From Bolinopsis microptera (lineage: Eukaryota; Ctenophora; Tentaculata; Lobata; Bolinopsidae): a DNA stretch of 64,000 bases. How positions within the stretch are numbered: the first letter of the stretch is position 1; each line of letters starts with the position of its first letter. The position numbers were made by a program, and so were the translations under genes. The DNA lies in assembly GCF_026151205.1 (NCBI RefSeq), contig NC_087080.1, forward strand, positions 10,339,837 through 10,403,836, written 5' to 3'. The notes beneath the pieces are model-generated. The model ran no database searches. It was not told the DNA's origin and saw only the letters and a program-made list of their open reading frames with translations. Below are positions 35,601 through 50,600 of this stretch, one piece after another.

Positions 35601-38600
35601 TATGGAGAAAATGGAAAAACCTATGAGTAATTCTCCATTTTCTCCATTTATGCCATTGGCCCCCCCCCTATATAGCGTGACCAAATGCCAATGAATTGTG
35701 TCTACTTTTCGAGGACATTTCAGATACATTGTCTAATAAAACCTCCACGTGCCCGGGTGGCATGGTTGATGTGATCAATATCCTATATGAGTTGTCGACC
35801 CACGCGGTTTGGACCAGGTACATAAATTGCATCGCTTGATTGTTGTATTGTAGGCAATGCTATACAGTTTAAGGTGTGTGCTGTGTGTCGTAACCACGAG
35901 GCAAGTTAACCATGAAGCTCACGCAGCTGAATATGCTCAGAACTTATAACCTCTGATTATAACGCAGTTTTTGCAAGCATGACGTTAAACTTGATAAAAA
36001 ATGAAGTGGCGGAGTAGAGTCAAAGCAATTGAAAATTTATTTCCACATAATTTGATCCAAATTTAAGCTTTGATTCTGCTCAAACGCCAGACATCTTCCG
36101 TTTATCTTAAAGACTGCAGTGTTGGACCATGCACTTTGACTTGCTTTTGACGTAAGATGGATGGGAACTTCTAGTTCTACTTCAGACTGCCAACAAAAGT
36201 TCATTTAAACCGGTAAAGATCCGATTTATAACGCGTTAAAACATGGACTGAGATAAATTATATAAGTCATCTTGCTGCTCCTATTATAACAGTATTGGAA
36301 TTAAATTAAATTCGATACAAGTTTCAGTTGTCTTGTTTGGTTTGGCTTCCTTTTTTAAATGTGGGAATCGTTTGTTTGCGAATTTGTAACAAGAATATTG
36401 TATTATAATTTTGAGTAAACATTAATCGAGTAAACCGCTCGATTCCCAATCAATACCTTATTGGCTCATTGGCCACAACTAAAACATTTTATATTCTGAA
36501 TTTTTAGCATCTAAATTATTTATATTTTATTTTCCGTTTCTTCCTAATACTCTAATATCATAACGATAACATTCTTGGAATTGTCGGACAAATTCTTGGA
36601 ATCCGATGATTAATTGGGTGATCATTCAGCCGATCAGTTCATTTTTCACAGAATTGTTCAGGTGCTCATTCAATAACCTATTGTGCACGTGGTATCACCT
36701 CGGAGGAGGAGTTATTGAAAGGTTCTTCAAATGAAATTGCTAAAAACCGGACGTATTGGTTGAAACTATACTGCAAAAGTATTGACTTTAATAGCTCTTT
36801 GCAGTGACATTCATCGCACGATTAGTTGTGGGTTCGCGGCTTGCAATAAGTTTCTAAATCAAAATGCCTGGACCAAAAGATATACCTTTGCCTATAATTT
36901 GATCGCACTTATCCTTAAATATGAATCATGAACAGTGATTCTTCTGCGGCCGTTAACTTTCTGAGTTCAAAAGTCTGCGATTCTTTATCATGGCGATACT
37001 ACAAGTTAACTTAAATTCAAATTGTTAAGTTTAAAAATCTGCTATCTGCTCAAATAGCTAAAGGTTACGCGAAGTTTGTTGTATTATATTTAAAGCTGTA
37101 ATCAGAGCTGATTAGTTTAATGTGCTGTTTTATCAGATTGTGACGAAAATAATGATAAGATGCCATAACACCATGCACATTATAACCTTCCACATATGCC
37201 AATATTACCAGTATCTAAATTACAACCTTCCACATATGCCAACATTACCAGTATCTAAATAACAACCTTCCACATATGCCAACATTACCAGTATCTAAAT
37301 TATAACCTTCCACATATGCCAACGTAACCAGTATCTAAATTATAACCTTCCACATATGCCAACATTACCAGTATCTAAATTATAACCTTCCACATATGCC
37401 AACATTACCAGTATCTAAATTACAACCTTCCACACATGCCAATATTACGAGTATCTAAATTATAACCTTCCACATATGCCAACATTACTAGTATCTAAAT
37501 TATAACCTTCCACATATGCCAACGTTACCAGTATCTAAATTATAACCTTCCACATATGCCAACATTACCAGTATCTAAATTACAACCTTCCACACATGCC
37601 AATATTACGAGTATCTAAATTATAACCTTCCACATATGCCAACATTACTAGTATCTAAATTATAACCTTCCACATATGCCAACGTTACCAGTATCTAAAT
37701 TATAACCTTCCTCATATGCCAACATTACCAGTATCTAAATTATCGCTCATTAGGACAAGGCAAATATGTCTGGATACTGGTATAAAAGAACTGTATTTAT
37801 AGTTTTGACACTTGACAGAGATTTTGGGTTGTGATAGTTTAATACCGAGAGCTGATCGGTTAGTCGCTGTCACCTGCCAGAAAATATCAGACATTAAAAC
37901 CCGAATTTTTAACGGTATGTTTGACGGATGCTATTGACAATCAGTTGTCAACCCTAAAACAAAGTGTCACACTTCTTGACTTTTCTTAGGCAATTAATCT
38001 AGTCATAACAGTGAGATACCGTTCATCTGCACTGTGGGGGAGCACTATTGGGAGGGGGGTGGTGGGGGAGCACTATGGGGAGGGGGGGGGGGGGGGAGCA
38101 CTATGGGGAGGGGGGGTGGTGGGGGACACGTCAACAGTTGCAATTGGGAATATGTTAAATATGTTAAATATGTTAAATATGTTAAATATGTTAAATATGT
38201 TAAATATGTTAAATATGTTAAATATGTTAAATATGTTAAATATGTTAAATATGTTAAATATGTTAAATATGTTAAATATGTTAAATATGTTAAATATGTT
38301 AAATGTTTTATGTCAGTGTTATAGCCCAATATATTTTATTCGCATATGACGCAAACATCATCGTTTCTGCAGACACGTTCACTGAACTGATCATGCGTGC
38401 AAATAGTGCTTTAAATGCTGTACAAACGTGGGTTAATAATAACAGTCTTAAACTTAATGTAGGTCAAATTAAATATTTTTGAAAAAAATATATATTAGAC
38501 TGGCGTAGAACTACCCAGGTCCCAGAAGTCTGACGACTACACTATGATTATGAAGGGGGATTGCTGGCCAGTTTATTTATTTATTGATGCATTATTTCTG

Positions 38601-41600
38601 TGCATAATATGTTAGGTTTTGCAGATATGTTTTTAAATTATATCTTTTGATTCTTCTTTGAAATAGGTAATAGACACATTTCTTTAATATATCAAGAATG
38701 ATAGGCCTATCCTGAAATGATGTCATCTCAAGTAAGCATATTACACAATAGCTAAATTTTCCGTCGGCAAATAAAGGAACCTTGGTAGTTGGTAGTTGTT
38801 ATATGGTTCTAGCTAATAGGAAAAAAAATTGTGCGCGATACAGGGAATAATAATATAGCTTCATTTTAATTTCCATGGCAGCGGACCACCTGATAATTCA
38901 TCAAAGTACTGATCCTCGACTGCATACGGAGAAGTCATTAAAAGTTGATAATTTAAGAGTAATGAGTATATTATATAGTGCTGTTCGGATCGCCCATGCT
39001 CGATGAATGAACCACCTCTGTTTAATGTTTATTTGATCTCTGAGTGCAGGATTCAATTTAGTTCACAAAACTCCCATACAATATATAATACCAGTGAGTC
39101 TCACCTTATGGATTGTCATTTGACAACCTCTCGCAGCGGGAGGTCTGAAACACCAAATTAATCGAAAAAAAAAAAGATAAAAACGCTCAACATAATATAA
39201 CGTTTTCTCTGTATTATTACAAAGGTGTATGTACTTATTATTCCCGTATGGTACCTTAACCCCTCACTATTAGTCGCTTGGCTGTGGCGGAGTCTAACAA
39301 GTGACTAGGTGAGCGGGCGGGCCGTAGCACTCTTGTTGTCGGAACCTATCTACAGTAACAACTATCTGTTTGGTCTACTGAGAAACCTTGTGATAGATCC
39401 ATGAGCAAACAAACAACTATGATGACGAAGTATCTCGCTGTCCTGTCTGTCAAAGAATTTATTGCACTTGTGCTTGCTGCTTACATCTTTATTTGCGGGT
39501 GTTTGAGTTCGTGGGTGAGCCGTGCTCGAGTCGCTCCAGACATTTGATAATGTCACTGTCAAGGGCACGTGACTAGGATTTGTTTTATGAAGTGATTTTT
39601 TTCGGGTTTGAAAGATAAAATATTAAAGCGGCCGCCAGTTATCTTTATAAAGCTGCCTATTTAAATTTTAAACCATATACATGTCGACTAGAAATCATAT
39701 ATATATATTATTCGTCACTTTAAACTAATTACAACACTACAAATCTATTACATTTATTGAGTATTATGTAACGTGATGTGAATATTTTAAACGGGTAATA
39801 TCCTGTCCAAACCCTGGATACATAACATGAAGACTTTGTTGTAACTTTGTATAAAAAGCATTAATATACATTAATATATATATATATATACATATATGTT
39901 AATGTATATTAATGCTTTTTATGTCATTATACTGTATATAACAAATAATTTGAGTGGCAGCCGCTTCGATAATCGCTCTGTTTAACAGCGCTACCTCAAA
40001 CTATTTGTTAAATAAATATAATTATTATAGCGGTGAAACATTAAACTTATTTATTAATATTAAAAATATTATGCAATGTATGGGGTGGGAAGTCTCCCTT
40101 CATCACAGCCCGCTAGTTTTGCTGTTTTACTGCCTCTTAATATGCTTGATCGTGGTCAGTCAAGTTAACCCGACGTTTTAGAACCAATAAAAACGAATTA
40201 TGCACAAATAAGAACCACCAGAGAAAGGATGATGGAGTCAGCAGATTTGTTCCCTTCGGCGTGGTTATATGAGTCTGAAGACTGACTCAACTCGAGAGAA
40301 GGATTTCATAGTTGAGAGTGTCTGATTCAGTTTTCACTTCTGTTGAAGATTCTGCCAGGACTTCTGAAATCAAGTTCTGAGTCACCAGAAGAGCTGTTCT
40401 TCAGACTTCTTCTTGAGTGCTGTGACCCCCCGCTTCCTACACCCCTGCTGTGACGACTTCACGTTAATTTGGCTTTGTGGTTTAACTCATATGCAAAATT
40501 CCTAGATTTAAGAGAGTACAGTGAGTAACCGTAAACTATCTCAAAATGTAAAAATCTGACGATTCTCAAACTCTCCTCATAATGTCACATTGTGATCATC
40601 CTTAACACCCTGTGGCCATTCTAGGTATCTTTCCATTGCTGACTCCCTCTCCGACCATTGATACATTTTGAGATGGGGACATGATCTGATATTTGTGGGG
40701 CGTCAGATTGGGGGAATCCTTGGAAATCCTTATAGTGGTCGGTCACATTACTAGACAACTGCAACGGTTAAATGCATAACTTTTTCCTCCGTTCCATGCC
40801 ACCAGATGGTAAATTAGCCACTTAGGTTTCTCCGACCTTTATAGTTCACACTCTTTATCTGCACGGCTACAGTACTCTTAAGATGTGGCTGACACAATTT
40901 TGATTATACCAATTTGATCACCAGAAATCAATTTCTTTGATTACAGAAATTTCACTATTTATAATTGATCGCCAATTAATTCACCTGCACAAAATTACGG
41001 TAAGACCTCTGCCTAAATTTCCTTCAAATTGTTTCAAAAATATAAACAACATGACAGCTAAACAGTTATGACGGGTTCTATGGTCGTGGTGCATATAACG
41101 CTAATAGCACCCCTCACGCGTGATAGTACCCTGAACCTTCTGCGTGAGAAGGCGCTGTCTAAATTAATAGATATCACGGTGCGTATATATATGGAGCCGC
41201 TAGAACACAATTATTGCTTGATACTCTTAGACGTGTATTGATCGGGGTTCAGCGCCAATTTGTAACGCATCGCTTCCATTAGGGATAAGAGGTTACTTCG
41301 AGTTTAGGGGCAACCATTAAATTGTCAACAACTTTAATATTGCACTATGCAACTTGCATTATTTTATAAATCCGACTTTGCAGTATAAGTAGTGCACTGA
41401 ATATTTCAAATTAAATAGGGTAAATACTAAATAGGGTGAGTTACAATCCCTCGACTGATTTGATACACGATAGACTAGGCCGAATATTAGCGTTCTTACA
41501 AATTATATTCCTAGTAGTAGTAGTACTAGTAGTAGTTGTATTATTCCTAGTTGTGTTATTCGTTTGGTAGGTTTAAAAATTAGGGATTCGGGCTTTCCAA

Positions 41601-44600
41601 AAAACAATGTGTTGAAGTTCACCAAAGTTCGTCATTTTACAATTTAGAGAATCAAGCCATGAAAACTATTTTTCACGATATTTATTTTTGAAATGTAACT
41701 TAAGACATAAACAATACCAGCCAAAAGATCTTGAATTTTTGGCCACCGATTTCATGTGTTAAAAACAAGAAATATTGCAGTACTTGAAATCCTTTTAGTT
41801 GAAACGAATCCAATTTACCGCTATCAAGACAATTCACGAGTTGCACAATTGCGATTTAAATGTGCATGGCACAACTGAGAAAATATTGTACATTATTTAC
41901 GATACAAGCTACTCTATTTTCTTACAAATATTTAAAAAAAAAGAAAGAAACTTCCTCCCTTAATTATCGCCTAAAATAACCCGATTTTATCCCAGATTTA
42001 TGCACCATGTTTGAACTATCTGGATGGAGATCTTACTACACGGCAAACGGGATCCTCACTACAGGGGAGTTTCTCATCGGTACCAGCCTCAACCTCATCT
42101 GCCTCACTTACTTTCTCCGTAAACGCTGCTCCGCTATAAACCTCCTCTTTGTGTTCGTCAGCGGAACCGACCTGGCTCTCTCTTCCATCATGCTCTTCTC
42201 TGCCATATCCGCCTTCGCAGAGGGGAGACCCCTCATGTTTGAGAACAAGCTGTTCTGCAATATCTGGGGACTGATCTGGCATACAGCCTGTGGGTTCTCC
42301 ATTTATCTGATGGCTGTGTTGGCGATAACTCGCTGGCTCGGCCTGGTTCACCCTTTGAGGAGGATAAAGAGGAGGTTCGTTGCTGTGAGCATCCTCATCT
42401 ACCTGGCAATCCAGATCTTCAAGAGCACCATGAACTATTGGTACATGGAGAAGGCATACAGCTACAATCCAGTATTTTTGGGGTGCAGTGTCAACAACAT
42501 TAACACTCAAAATATCACAGTTCTCGACAAGCTGCTCTACACCTTTCTCTACATATTCGAAGTTCTCTTACCAGGAATCCCTGCCATCGTTTTCTCCATA
42601 GCAACATTCGTAAGCCTCCTTAAAAAGGACAAGAACCTCCAGAGCAACAATGGGGCACCCCTGTCTAAGAGAGTGTCACCCAATAGAAGATGTACAGCAA
42701 CCAGCGAGATGGAGGACCCACTACATGGACACTCGGGATGGGAGAAGAAGAGAGATGCAACAATCACCATCCTGATCCTTATTGCAACTTACCTGGTGCT
42801 CAACCTTTGGTTTTGGTTGTTGACGCTAGGGGACGCTTTCTACATATTTTCTGATAAGACTCTGAACTATACCACCATCTGGAATGGTGACGTGAAATCT
42901 TACTACATGACCTACTATGTTATATATATTCACACTGTTGTACTAAACTCAGTAGCCAATGCTATTATATACATTTTTAGACTGAAGGGTATTAAGACTT
43001 ATATTATATATATGTGTAAATCTGGTAAAAAAACTGAAGTTTACTCGAATAGAGCTGTGTTGAAGAGAAAGCCAACCGCTATGTCTGTTTTCTATCGAGT
43101 CTCAATTAATAATGGCATTAATTCTGGCTCCACTGATGTGGTGCCCTAGGAAATGTATAGGGTTTTGTTCTTTTAGCTTTAATATTTCTTATTTTGTGAG
43201 TATAATTATTAAGGATGTTACAGATGGAATATATTTAATGTAGTTCGAAGAGTCTTGATCCCCTTCACGTCCTTCTTATATGGTCGCCGGTTTCTGGCCT
43301 AAAAAGCTCTATTCGCGTTCAAGATTAGCGTTTCTTTTGTCTATATAATAGAAAATAAACTAAAATACTAAGATATTGTAATAAGTGCATTAATTTCGGC
43401 TCGCGAGAGCGTAAAAATAGGTATTGACCTAATAACTCAACAACCTGAAGTCTGTAGACTTTAAAACCATGATCTACCCCACTCAATAAGATAATGCTGA
43501 CCATTTTTATGCCCAAGATGAGCCCTTATCTCTCATCAGAAGCTGAGATATCTTGTAATAAGTACATTAATTTCGGCTCGCGAGAGCGTAAAAATAGGTT
43601 TTGACCTAATAACTCAACAACCTGGAATCTTTAGACTTTAAACCATGCTCTACCCCACTCAATGTAATGATGCTGACAATTTTTATGCCCAAGATGAGAT
43701 TTAAGCTCCCATCAGAAGCTGAGATATCATGAAATAAGTGTGGCAATTGTTACTCGCGAGAGCGTAGAAGGGCGTGGTCACATAACTTATCAACCTTAAG
43801 CATGAGGACTTTAAAACCAGGTTCTAACCCCCTAAATGTGATGATTCTAATCATTTTCATACAGTTGATATAGTTGATCTCCTTTCTCCGATCAGAAGTG
43901 GAGATATGTGGGTTTAGATATCGCGAAAGGGCCAAAAAAAGGGCGTGATCAATTGCACAAAACTGCCCCATATTGAGAAAGTCTACCCAAACCAAATTTG
44001 TTCCTTAGGGGTCCCTTGAGCCGTTCCAGGTCTCAAACCTCGGGGCGGAAGACGTTTCTACTGGAATATTCTCAGATCCTTGATTAAAAATATCACCTTC
44101 CTTCTGTCCCATTATAATCTTGATAAGAGTGTTTCAAGGTTTTGCACAGACTTTATTTTAAACACTTTAGAACACATTGCACATAGATGATTGTATTAAA
44201 AATGGCAATGTGGCTTAAAAATATTCATCTGCTGAAAATATTCATCTTACACTTAAAATACTGATTTATTGGATAGCTCCCTTTAATATCTTATCTTGAA
44301 GTTGAACTTATATTGACTATGTATTAGATTTTCAACTTGATTGATCAATAGACTGTTTTTTCTAGCTCCTAATTTCTTTGGTATCACTACCACCTTTTCA
44401 TTTTGTAAAATAAAAAACCATAAAGTAGAACACGAATTGAAAGTATCGGCAACTAGAACGAACACCGATGCAACAATAAGACAACATTAAGACACCAATA
44501 AGACAACATTAAGACATTAAAAAGTATGATATTGTAGTACCTGCGATCCAGTTGATGCCCATAGACTTGGAAGCTTCCAGGCTCTGATTGTTAAGAATCC

Positions 44601-47600
44601 GGTACCGATGTCCCCTGTGGATAAATTAGTGAACACTTGTCCAACTTTACTCATGATACATCCCAACGGAAACGATCGAACGGTTATATATACATGTCAC
44701 ATATGTGGTGCATAGAATAAGTTCATCAACCGTTCTGTGATATGCAATTTATATATTAAATATCAGCAGGATATAAACACACTCTCATTTCATTTCATCA
44801 TGTTCAGTTCATTTCATCACGTGATTAAACCTGAGCAGATCAATGGCATCAGAGAGGCGGTCCGTGTCTGACTTCAGATCGGGCACGTACATTAGGATCT
44901 TAGAGAAACAGTAGTCCTCCACTGCCTGGTTCGCTACCATCAGCTGTACTTTCTCCGCATCTGCGTAACCTGGAGTGTGACTTATAGAGGGGTCATGCAT
45001 ATTGCATACTAACTAACTATTTGGGGAGTAATTACTTACGAGTAAATACTGAATCTCAGATTTGGTATTCATGAACCTCGAGTACGAACCGCACCAAGTA
45101 AGAACCTAAGTACCTACCTAAGAACAAGACGGCGGTATTTGCAAGCCCGTAAAACAAATGTGTGGCTATATCTGTATAGTGTATATTAGGACACAATGAA
45201 ACTACCGGATCACGATGTATGGGGACTTGCCACCCTATGGCAATATAAATTGTACGGTGTATGCTGTTACTTAGATTAGTGTGCTTTACAATAAAATATG
45301 TTTCAATTTTCTTTTTGCCTTATACTGAGTAGACAATTGTTCGCATTAACAAATTTGCTCACATCACTCTCGTATGAGCGGGATATAATCATTAATTAAT
45401 ACCTTAAACTTCACTACATTAAAAAGTTATAAAAGAAAACTTTGGTCTCTTTTATTTAACACACTGGCTCAATCTAAAACATTCTACGACATTCAGAAGC
45501 TGATTTATTTGCGGAGAATCAATGTGGTAAAAAGTGGTAATTGTGAATTTTGCTGAAGTTGGAAATTTTGGGAAATATTGGAAAGGATTTCTGTGACCTG
45601 CTCCGACCATTTCTCGTTGAAATCGCTTTGTTTCAAATTGTTGATGACAAAACGATGTATTCGACTGTACTAGTTGGTACTGGTTAAATGAATGATACTT
45701 TAAATCGTGAGACAATCTCACAATCTGAGTATGAGTTTAATTTTATGCATGACCCCTATAGATATACCTTAATTCCCAAAAATTTGGGCGACAAAAAATT
45801 TGAGCGGGCCTCTCGCCCAAATTTTTTGCAGACCAAATTAATTGCATACATCTTTTCCGTCTGCTAAATTTTTTGCTAACCAAACTTTTGGCATTTGGCC
45901 TGTGGCCCTGAAATCTATAGAAAGATGGCTTTTTCTTCATATCCAAGTGAAATAATATTTGAAATTTTAGTTTTCTAATCTGTCATTCATGGCTTGACCA
46001 AGTAAAAAGGCTTATATTTTAAATGAATAGAATTAACTGGAATAGCTAACATCTACTAATAAAACAAATGGCTAGAGGTACGGATAGCTAGAGATTTAAA
46101 CAAGAGCTGCAAATGTATATCTATCATTTTGTACTGTGCCATCATCACCTTTTTTTTAGTAGTTACTGGGCAGATCGTAAATTTCATAATGTGAAACAAC
46201 TCAGACTACCACCTACATGCTTAAAATTGAAAGCAAAATGATTGAAATAATAAGGAATAATAATGAACTAAGGCAAATATCTAACTGAAATTTTATTGGA
46301 AAATCGTTCATTTTTCGAAGAATTTGTGCCCAAATTTTCGGTCGCCCAAATGAGTTCAAATTTTCTGCCCAAATTTTTCGGGCTCAAATAAATTGTGCTC
46401 AATGTAATGGCACACAAATTTTTGGGAACTAAGGTACTAGATATAGATTATTATCAGCAATTGTAGAATTCTTTTAATGATCAAAGGTTGAGAAATACAT
46501 GGGTATGTGGGTATGGGGTCACCCCCCCCCCCCCCCCCAATAATTTCCACATGAACCACAAAAAGGCCAAGGTGTAAATTTCACACTATTAATAATATCA
46601 CATTTTGACCGGAAGTATTGAAACAAGTTGGATTTTTCATGACTGCGCTCCAAATAAGTACTCTATTCAATGAACCAAATTCTGCGAATTTTGAAAACCA
46701 GAAACGTGTATAAATATAATCATATTGGTGGGGGGAGCATGATCTATTTGTTTTGACGCGTGACAAAAGTCGACCAATCAGTGCGCAGTACTCAGCAGCC
46801 GACCCAATCACAGTCTCAAATCACAAAGCAACCAATTTCCTGTCACCTCCCCGACAATTGCAGTCACGTGAATAACCAGTAACCTCCTGCACAGCGTTTA
46901 CTTGCAAGCTCTTGTGGCCACTTAACTGTGAAATATAAATCACACACGTACCTTCGAAGTAGTAAAATGAGGAAGTTAAGTTAAACAACATTCATTTAAA
47001 AATAAATAAACGTATATTTAAAAATATCGTCTGCAAGCGTAAATTATAATCAAGAATTTAATAGCGCTATCAAAGTATCAAATATATAAAAACTAACCAA
47101 GATATTTGACAAATGTAAGCAAAGATTGGCTGTCTTTGACCATTATATAGTACGACATAAGATCAATATGTTACATCTATTAATTTCGAATTTACTCAAA
47201 GACATTTTAGGAACAAAGCTTTTTTCGGTGGATTTATTGCCTGTCATGTTTATTATGATTTCCGGGATAAACCGGCAAAAATTTGCAGTTTCTGATATTC
47301 GTCAATGGTGAAAATGGCAAAAATTTTTACAAATGGCAAAAGCTTTTTATCTCTGCATTTGCAATGGTATGTGTGGTATTTGTGCCGGGCTTTGGCTGTC
47401 ATTTTCCTGAGGTGCTAGTATCCAGAAACCATTATTTCTGCTTCCTTTGCTGATTTGAGACAGTAAAACTACATATAATATTATAAAGTTAACTCTCACT
47501 TATTAGTTTTGTAACATTAATGCAGTCAGGATCAGGACCTCTCCACTTCTTGAGAGGTTTCTATCATTTTTGAAAGTGGTAACACGCTTATACCTGGAGC

Positions 47601-50600
47601 TTAAAGCACGACACTACCATCATCACACATTAGGTGCTCCACCCCAAATTTAATCAATTTAAATCAAAATTTGCGCAGTATAAACAGCACAATTTAAACC
47701 ACTTTTAACCACTCTGCCCAACACTACTTACCCACTTCATATAGTACTTCATATGTGGTACGCAAGGCTATTTTAAGTTTCAACTAAATACTGATTCGGA
47801 TAAACGGTGCGAATGCCTTTACAACCCATCAAATACGTCAGCAATTCCTTTTTAAGGTCGACCATTCGACGATAGTTAAAGCATTGAACGTGATGTTAAA
47901 TCATTTTCAAAGTGGTGTAATGTCTAGACGGAACGATAAGTTATTCACGAGAGCGATAACTGGACAGAATACCCACCTTCTATTTACTGATGCAAAAAAT
48001 TGTATTGGACGTTTAACCTTCATTTGCTGTCTGATTGCGGGAAATATTATTCTTGAGAATACCTTCGGTGTAAAAGAACATGCCGATAGCATCAATCTTA
48101 GCTGCTCTACTCTGTATCTCCAGTAGACACTTAAACGCTACTAGCATCTTCCACTTTCGTGTTCCAAACAACGCTGGTTCTGAGGGAGTGATTTTTTTGA
48201 GCAACTTATTTTAATTATTGTAGTAATGAGTCAATTTTCAATGTCATGATTGGTATTTGAAAAAAGTTGTTCAACAGATAGGTAACACAGTTGTAAAGAA
48301 CCGCAGACCATCAAAAATTAGCGACATAATGCCCGAGGAGATCCCGAATAGGTCACTTTTATATACCTTACCAGGCTGCATTTGAAGTTTGAACGGACAT
48401 TAATTGGACGCTAGTGGCCCTAGCGTTCATTTTAATGTCCATTCACACAATATCCAGTCAAATAACGCGCGATGAGATAATCAAATAAACCCGTTTCTCT
48501 CTTACCTTCGCTAAAAGTATACACAACTGATTGCACAAGTATCTCCATTACTTTGGTGTAGAATGAGTTCACATGTAGAGTCAAGTTGTTGATGGCAGCA
48601 CTTGTTGAAGGGGGAACTCTTATTTCACGGAACTTTTCGAGAACATCCTGCAAATTAATTGCGTCTTGGTTATAAAGATTTTAAAATGGGCATAACTCGG
48701 CTAAATTTTTAATAATCAACGTTAAATTTTGGGAAAGGTTTTCGATTATCAAAGCGAATGTGTCTAGAAAATGTTAAGTTTCTAGCTCAACGCGTTCTCA
48801 TTTTATTATGAAAATAGTGTAACAGAGAAAGTCTTGGTTTGACCAATATCTATAATAATATCTATAATCTTTTTATCTATAAAATTTTCATGCAATTGCC
48901 AATTTTTACACGAATTACGTGAGTTATTGATAATATTGAAGGGTTGCATGTGGGCAGTTATTTCTGGGCCACTCTGTAGTAGTTATAAAATAGTATAATA
49001 AGCAACTTGGCTCCTTCTTAAACTTTATTTACGGACAAATTTTACACGGTTATCGCATAAGTATCTACCTAAAAGTAATGAATTGATTATAGTTCACTCG
49101 TAGTAACTTAGTAACTAAGTAACTTAGTAACTAAATAACTTAATATGTGAGAAAAAACAGGTCTGAAGTGGTCGTAGTATGAATAACAGTTGGCCAATAC
49201 TAAATAAGGAAACGAAACTTCAAACAATCTGTCAACTGACGTAACAGCGAAAGGCTGGTTCGGTTGTCTGGTTGTCTGGTTGTCTACGACTACACATATG
49301 ATTTACTGCGGCCGTTTTTGTCAAAACCCTGTTTTACCGCGAACGCCGATTGTTTTCACCCAAACTCTGCGGTAAATCAGGGTTTTACTGTACACATATG
49401 TGACTAATGGCTATATAGTTAATTAAATGCACAACATAATTAAGATTAAATAAAATAATTGAACACAAGATAATTCTAAATCCAGCTATAATCTACGATA
49501 CGTCCAGACACCTGATATAGCCAGTTTCTTATCCAGATATTTTTCCTCACTCACAAGAGTGCAATATAAAAACGTAGACTATGGATCGAGCGAGGTACCC
49601 ATCACTGCAGGGGTGCACGCTTATACTTATACTACGCATCACTGAAGGGGTGCACTCCAATGGATTTTGCCACGTCACTTTCCAGATCCGAGCCGACGCA
49701 TGTTGGCTTGGCAGAAGCGTTTATCCCCAAATCAAGGCTAAAACCATTGAATCATAGACCCTGTATCTATCACAGCTCAATATACAAGCAGGAATAAATG
49801 CAGTGTATAAAGGATTTGTCTCGAGAGGGATTTAAACAAGCGACTTCTCGACAGATTTTCCTAAACTACAATTGTCACAGCATTGCGCCGACAAATAATG
49901 TCAAGCAGATTACATTGTGGTTGCTATGGTAACTCACATCTCTCTTCTGTAGAAAGTTGAGGCTGGTGTTGCTTACAGATTATATTGTGGTTGCTATGGT
50001 AACTCACATCTCTCTTCTGTAGAAAGTTGAGGCTGGTGTTGCTGATCTGAAGGTTGTCTGTCTCGCTCTCAACAAACCCCTTGCCCATGGCAGTGTACAG
50101 GATGTATTCTTGTGGGTTGGTTACTGTCAGGTATTCTGGAAATCCTGTTCTGTACAGCTCGTTTATCCTCTTGTCCGTTTCAATCTGTGAAAATATCTGT
50201 GAAATTGTTATTCTTTATCATATTATGTTTATAATATGAATAATTTATTTGATATCTCCAGAGAGTTTTTCTAGAACCTGTTTTTCTAGTACCACCTGCA
50301 TAAATTGGTGGTTGAGATCCTTGAAAATGACGACTTTAATCCTTTTAAAGCAGTTACCCCGATTTAGGGTTACTTGATTAATAGGGTTAAACTCTGGTTA
50401 TAACAATTATCATCGCGCAAGTAGACGAATAATTTGCATTTATATAGAGAATTTTAGACCGGCGTAAAATCTGCACCGTGGCGGGGGACATTTGTCAGAT
50501 AGCAAGTAAAAATGAACACGCCTGAGGCCACCAAAGGAAACAAATTTTTGGCCCATATTCACTATGGGGGGAATGCAACGTCAATTAATGTCAATTAATG

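Larger units (their letters stand above)
32766..39422. repeat. About 97-bp interspersed repeat, two copies
   Basis: GCACTCTTGTTGTCGGA.CCTATCTACAG and the following bases to CAACAACTATGAT occur at 32766-32862 and 39327-39422 with about 85-90 percent identity. The first copy abuts a SINE. Its class is unknown. Confidence 0.7.

Noticed and set aside
38011-38349. Overlapping frames rich in MLN, YVK or LTY repeats
   Set aside because: All three are translations of the 9-bp tandem repeat; a period divisible by three keeps every frame open.
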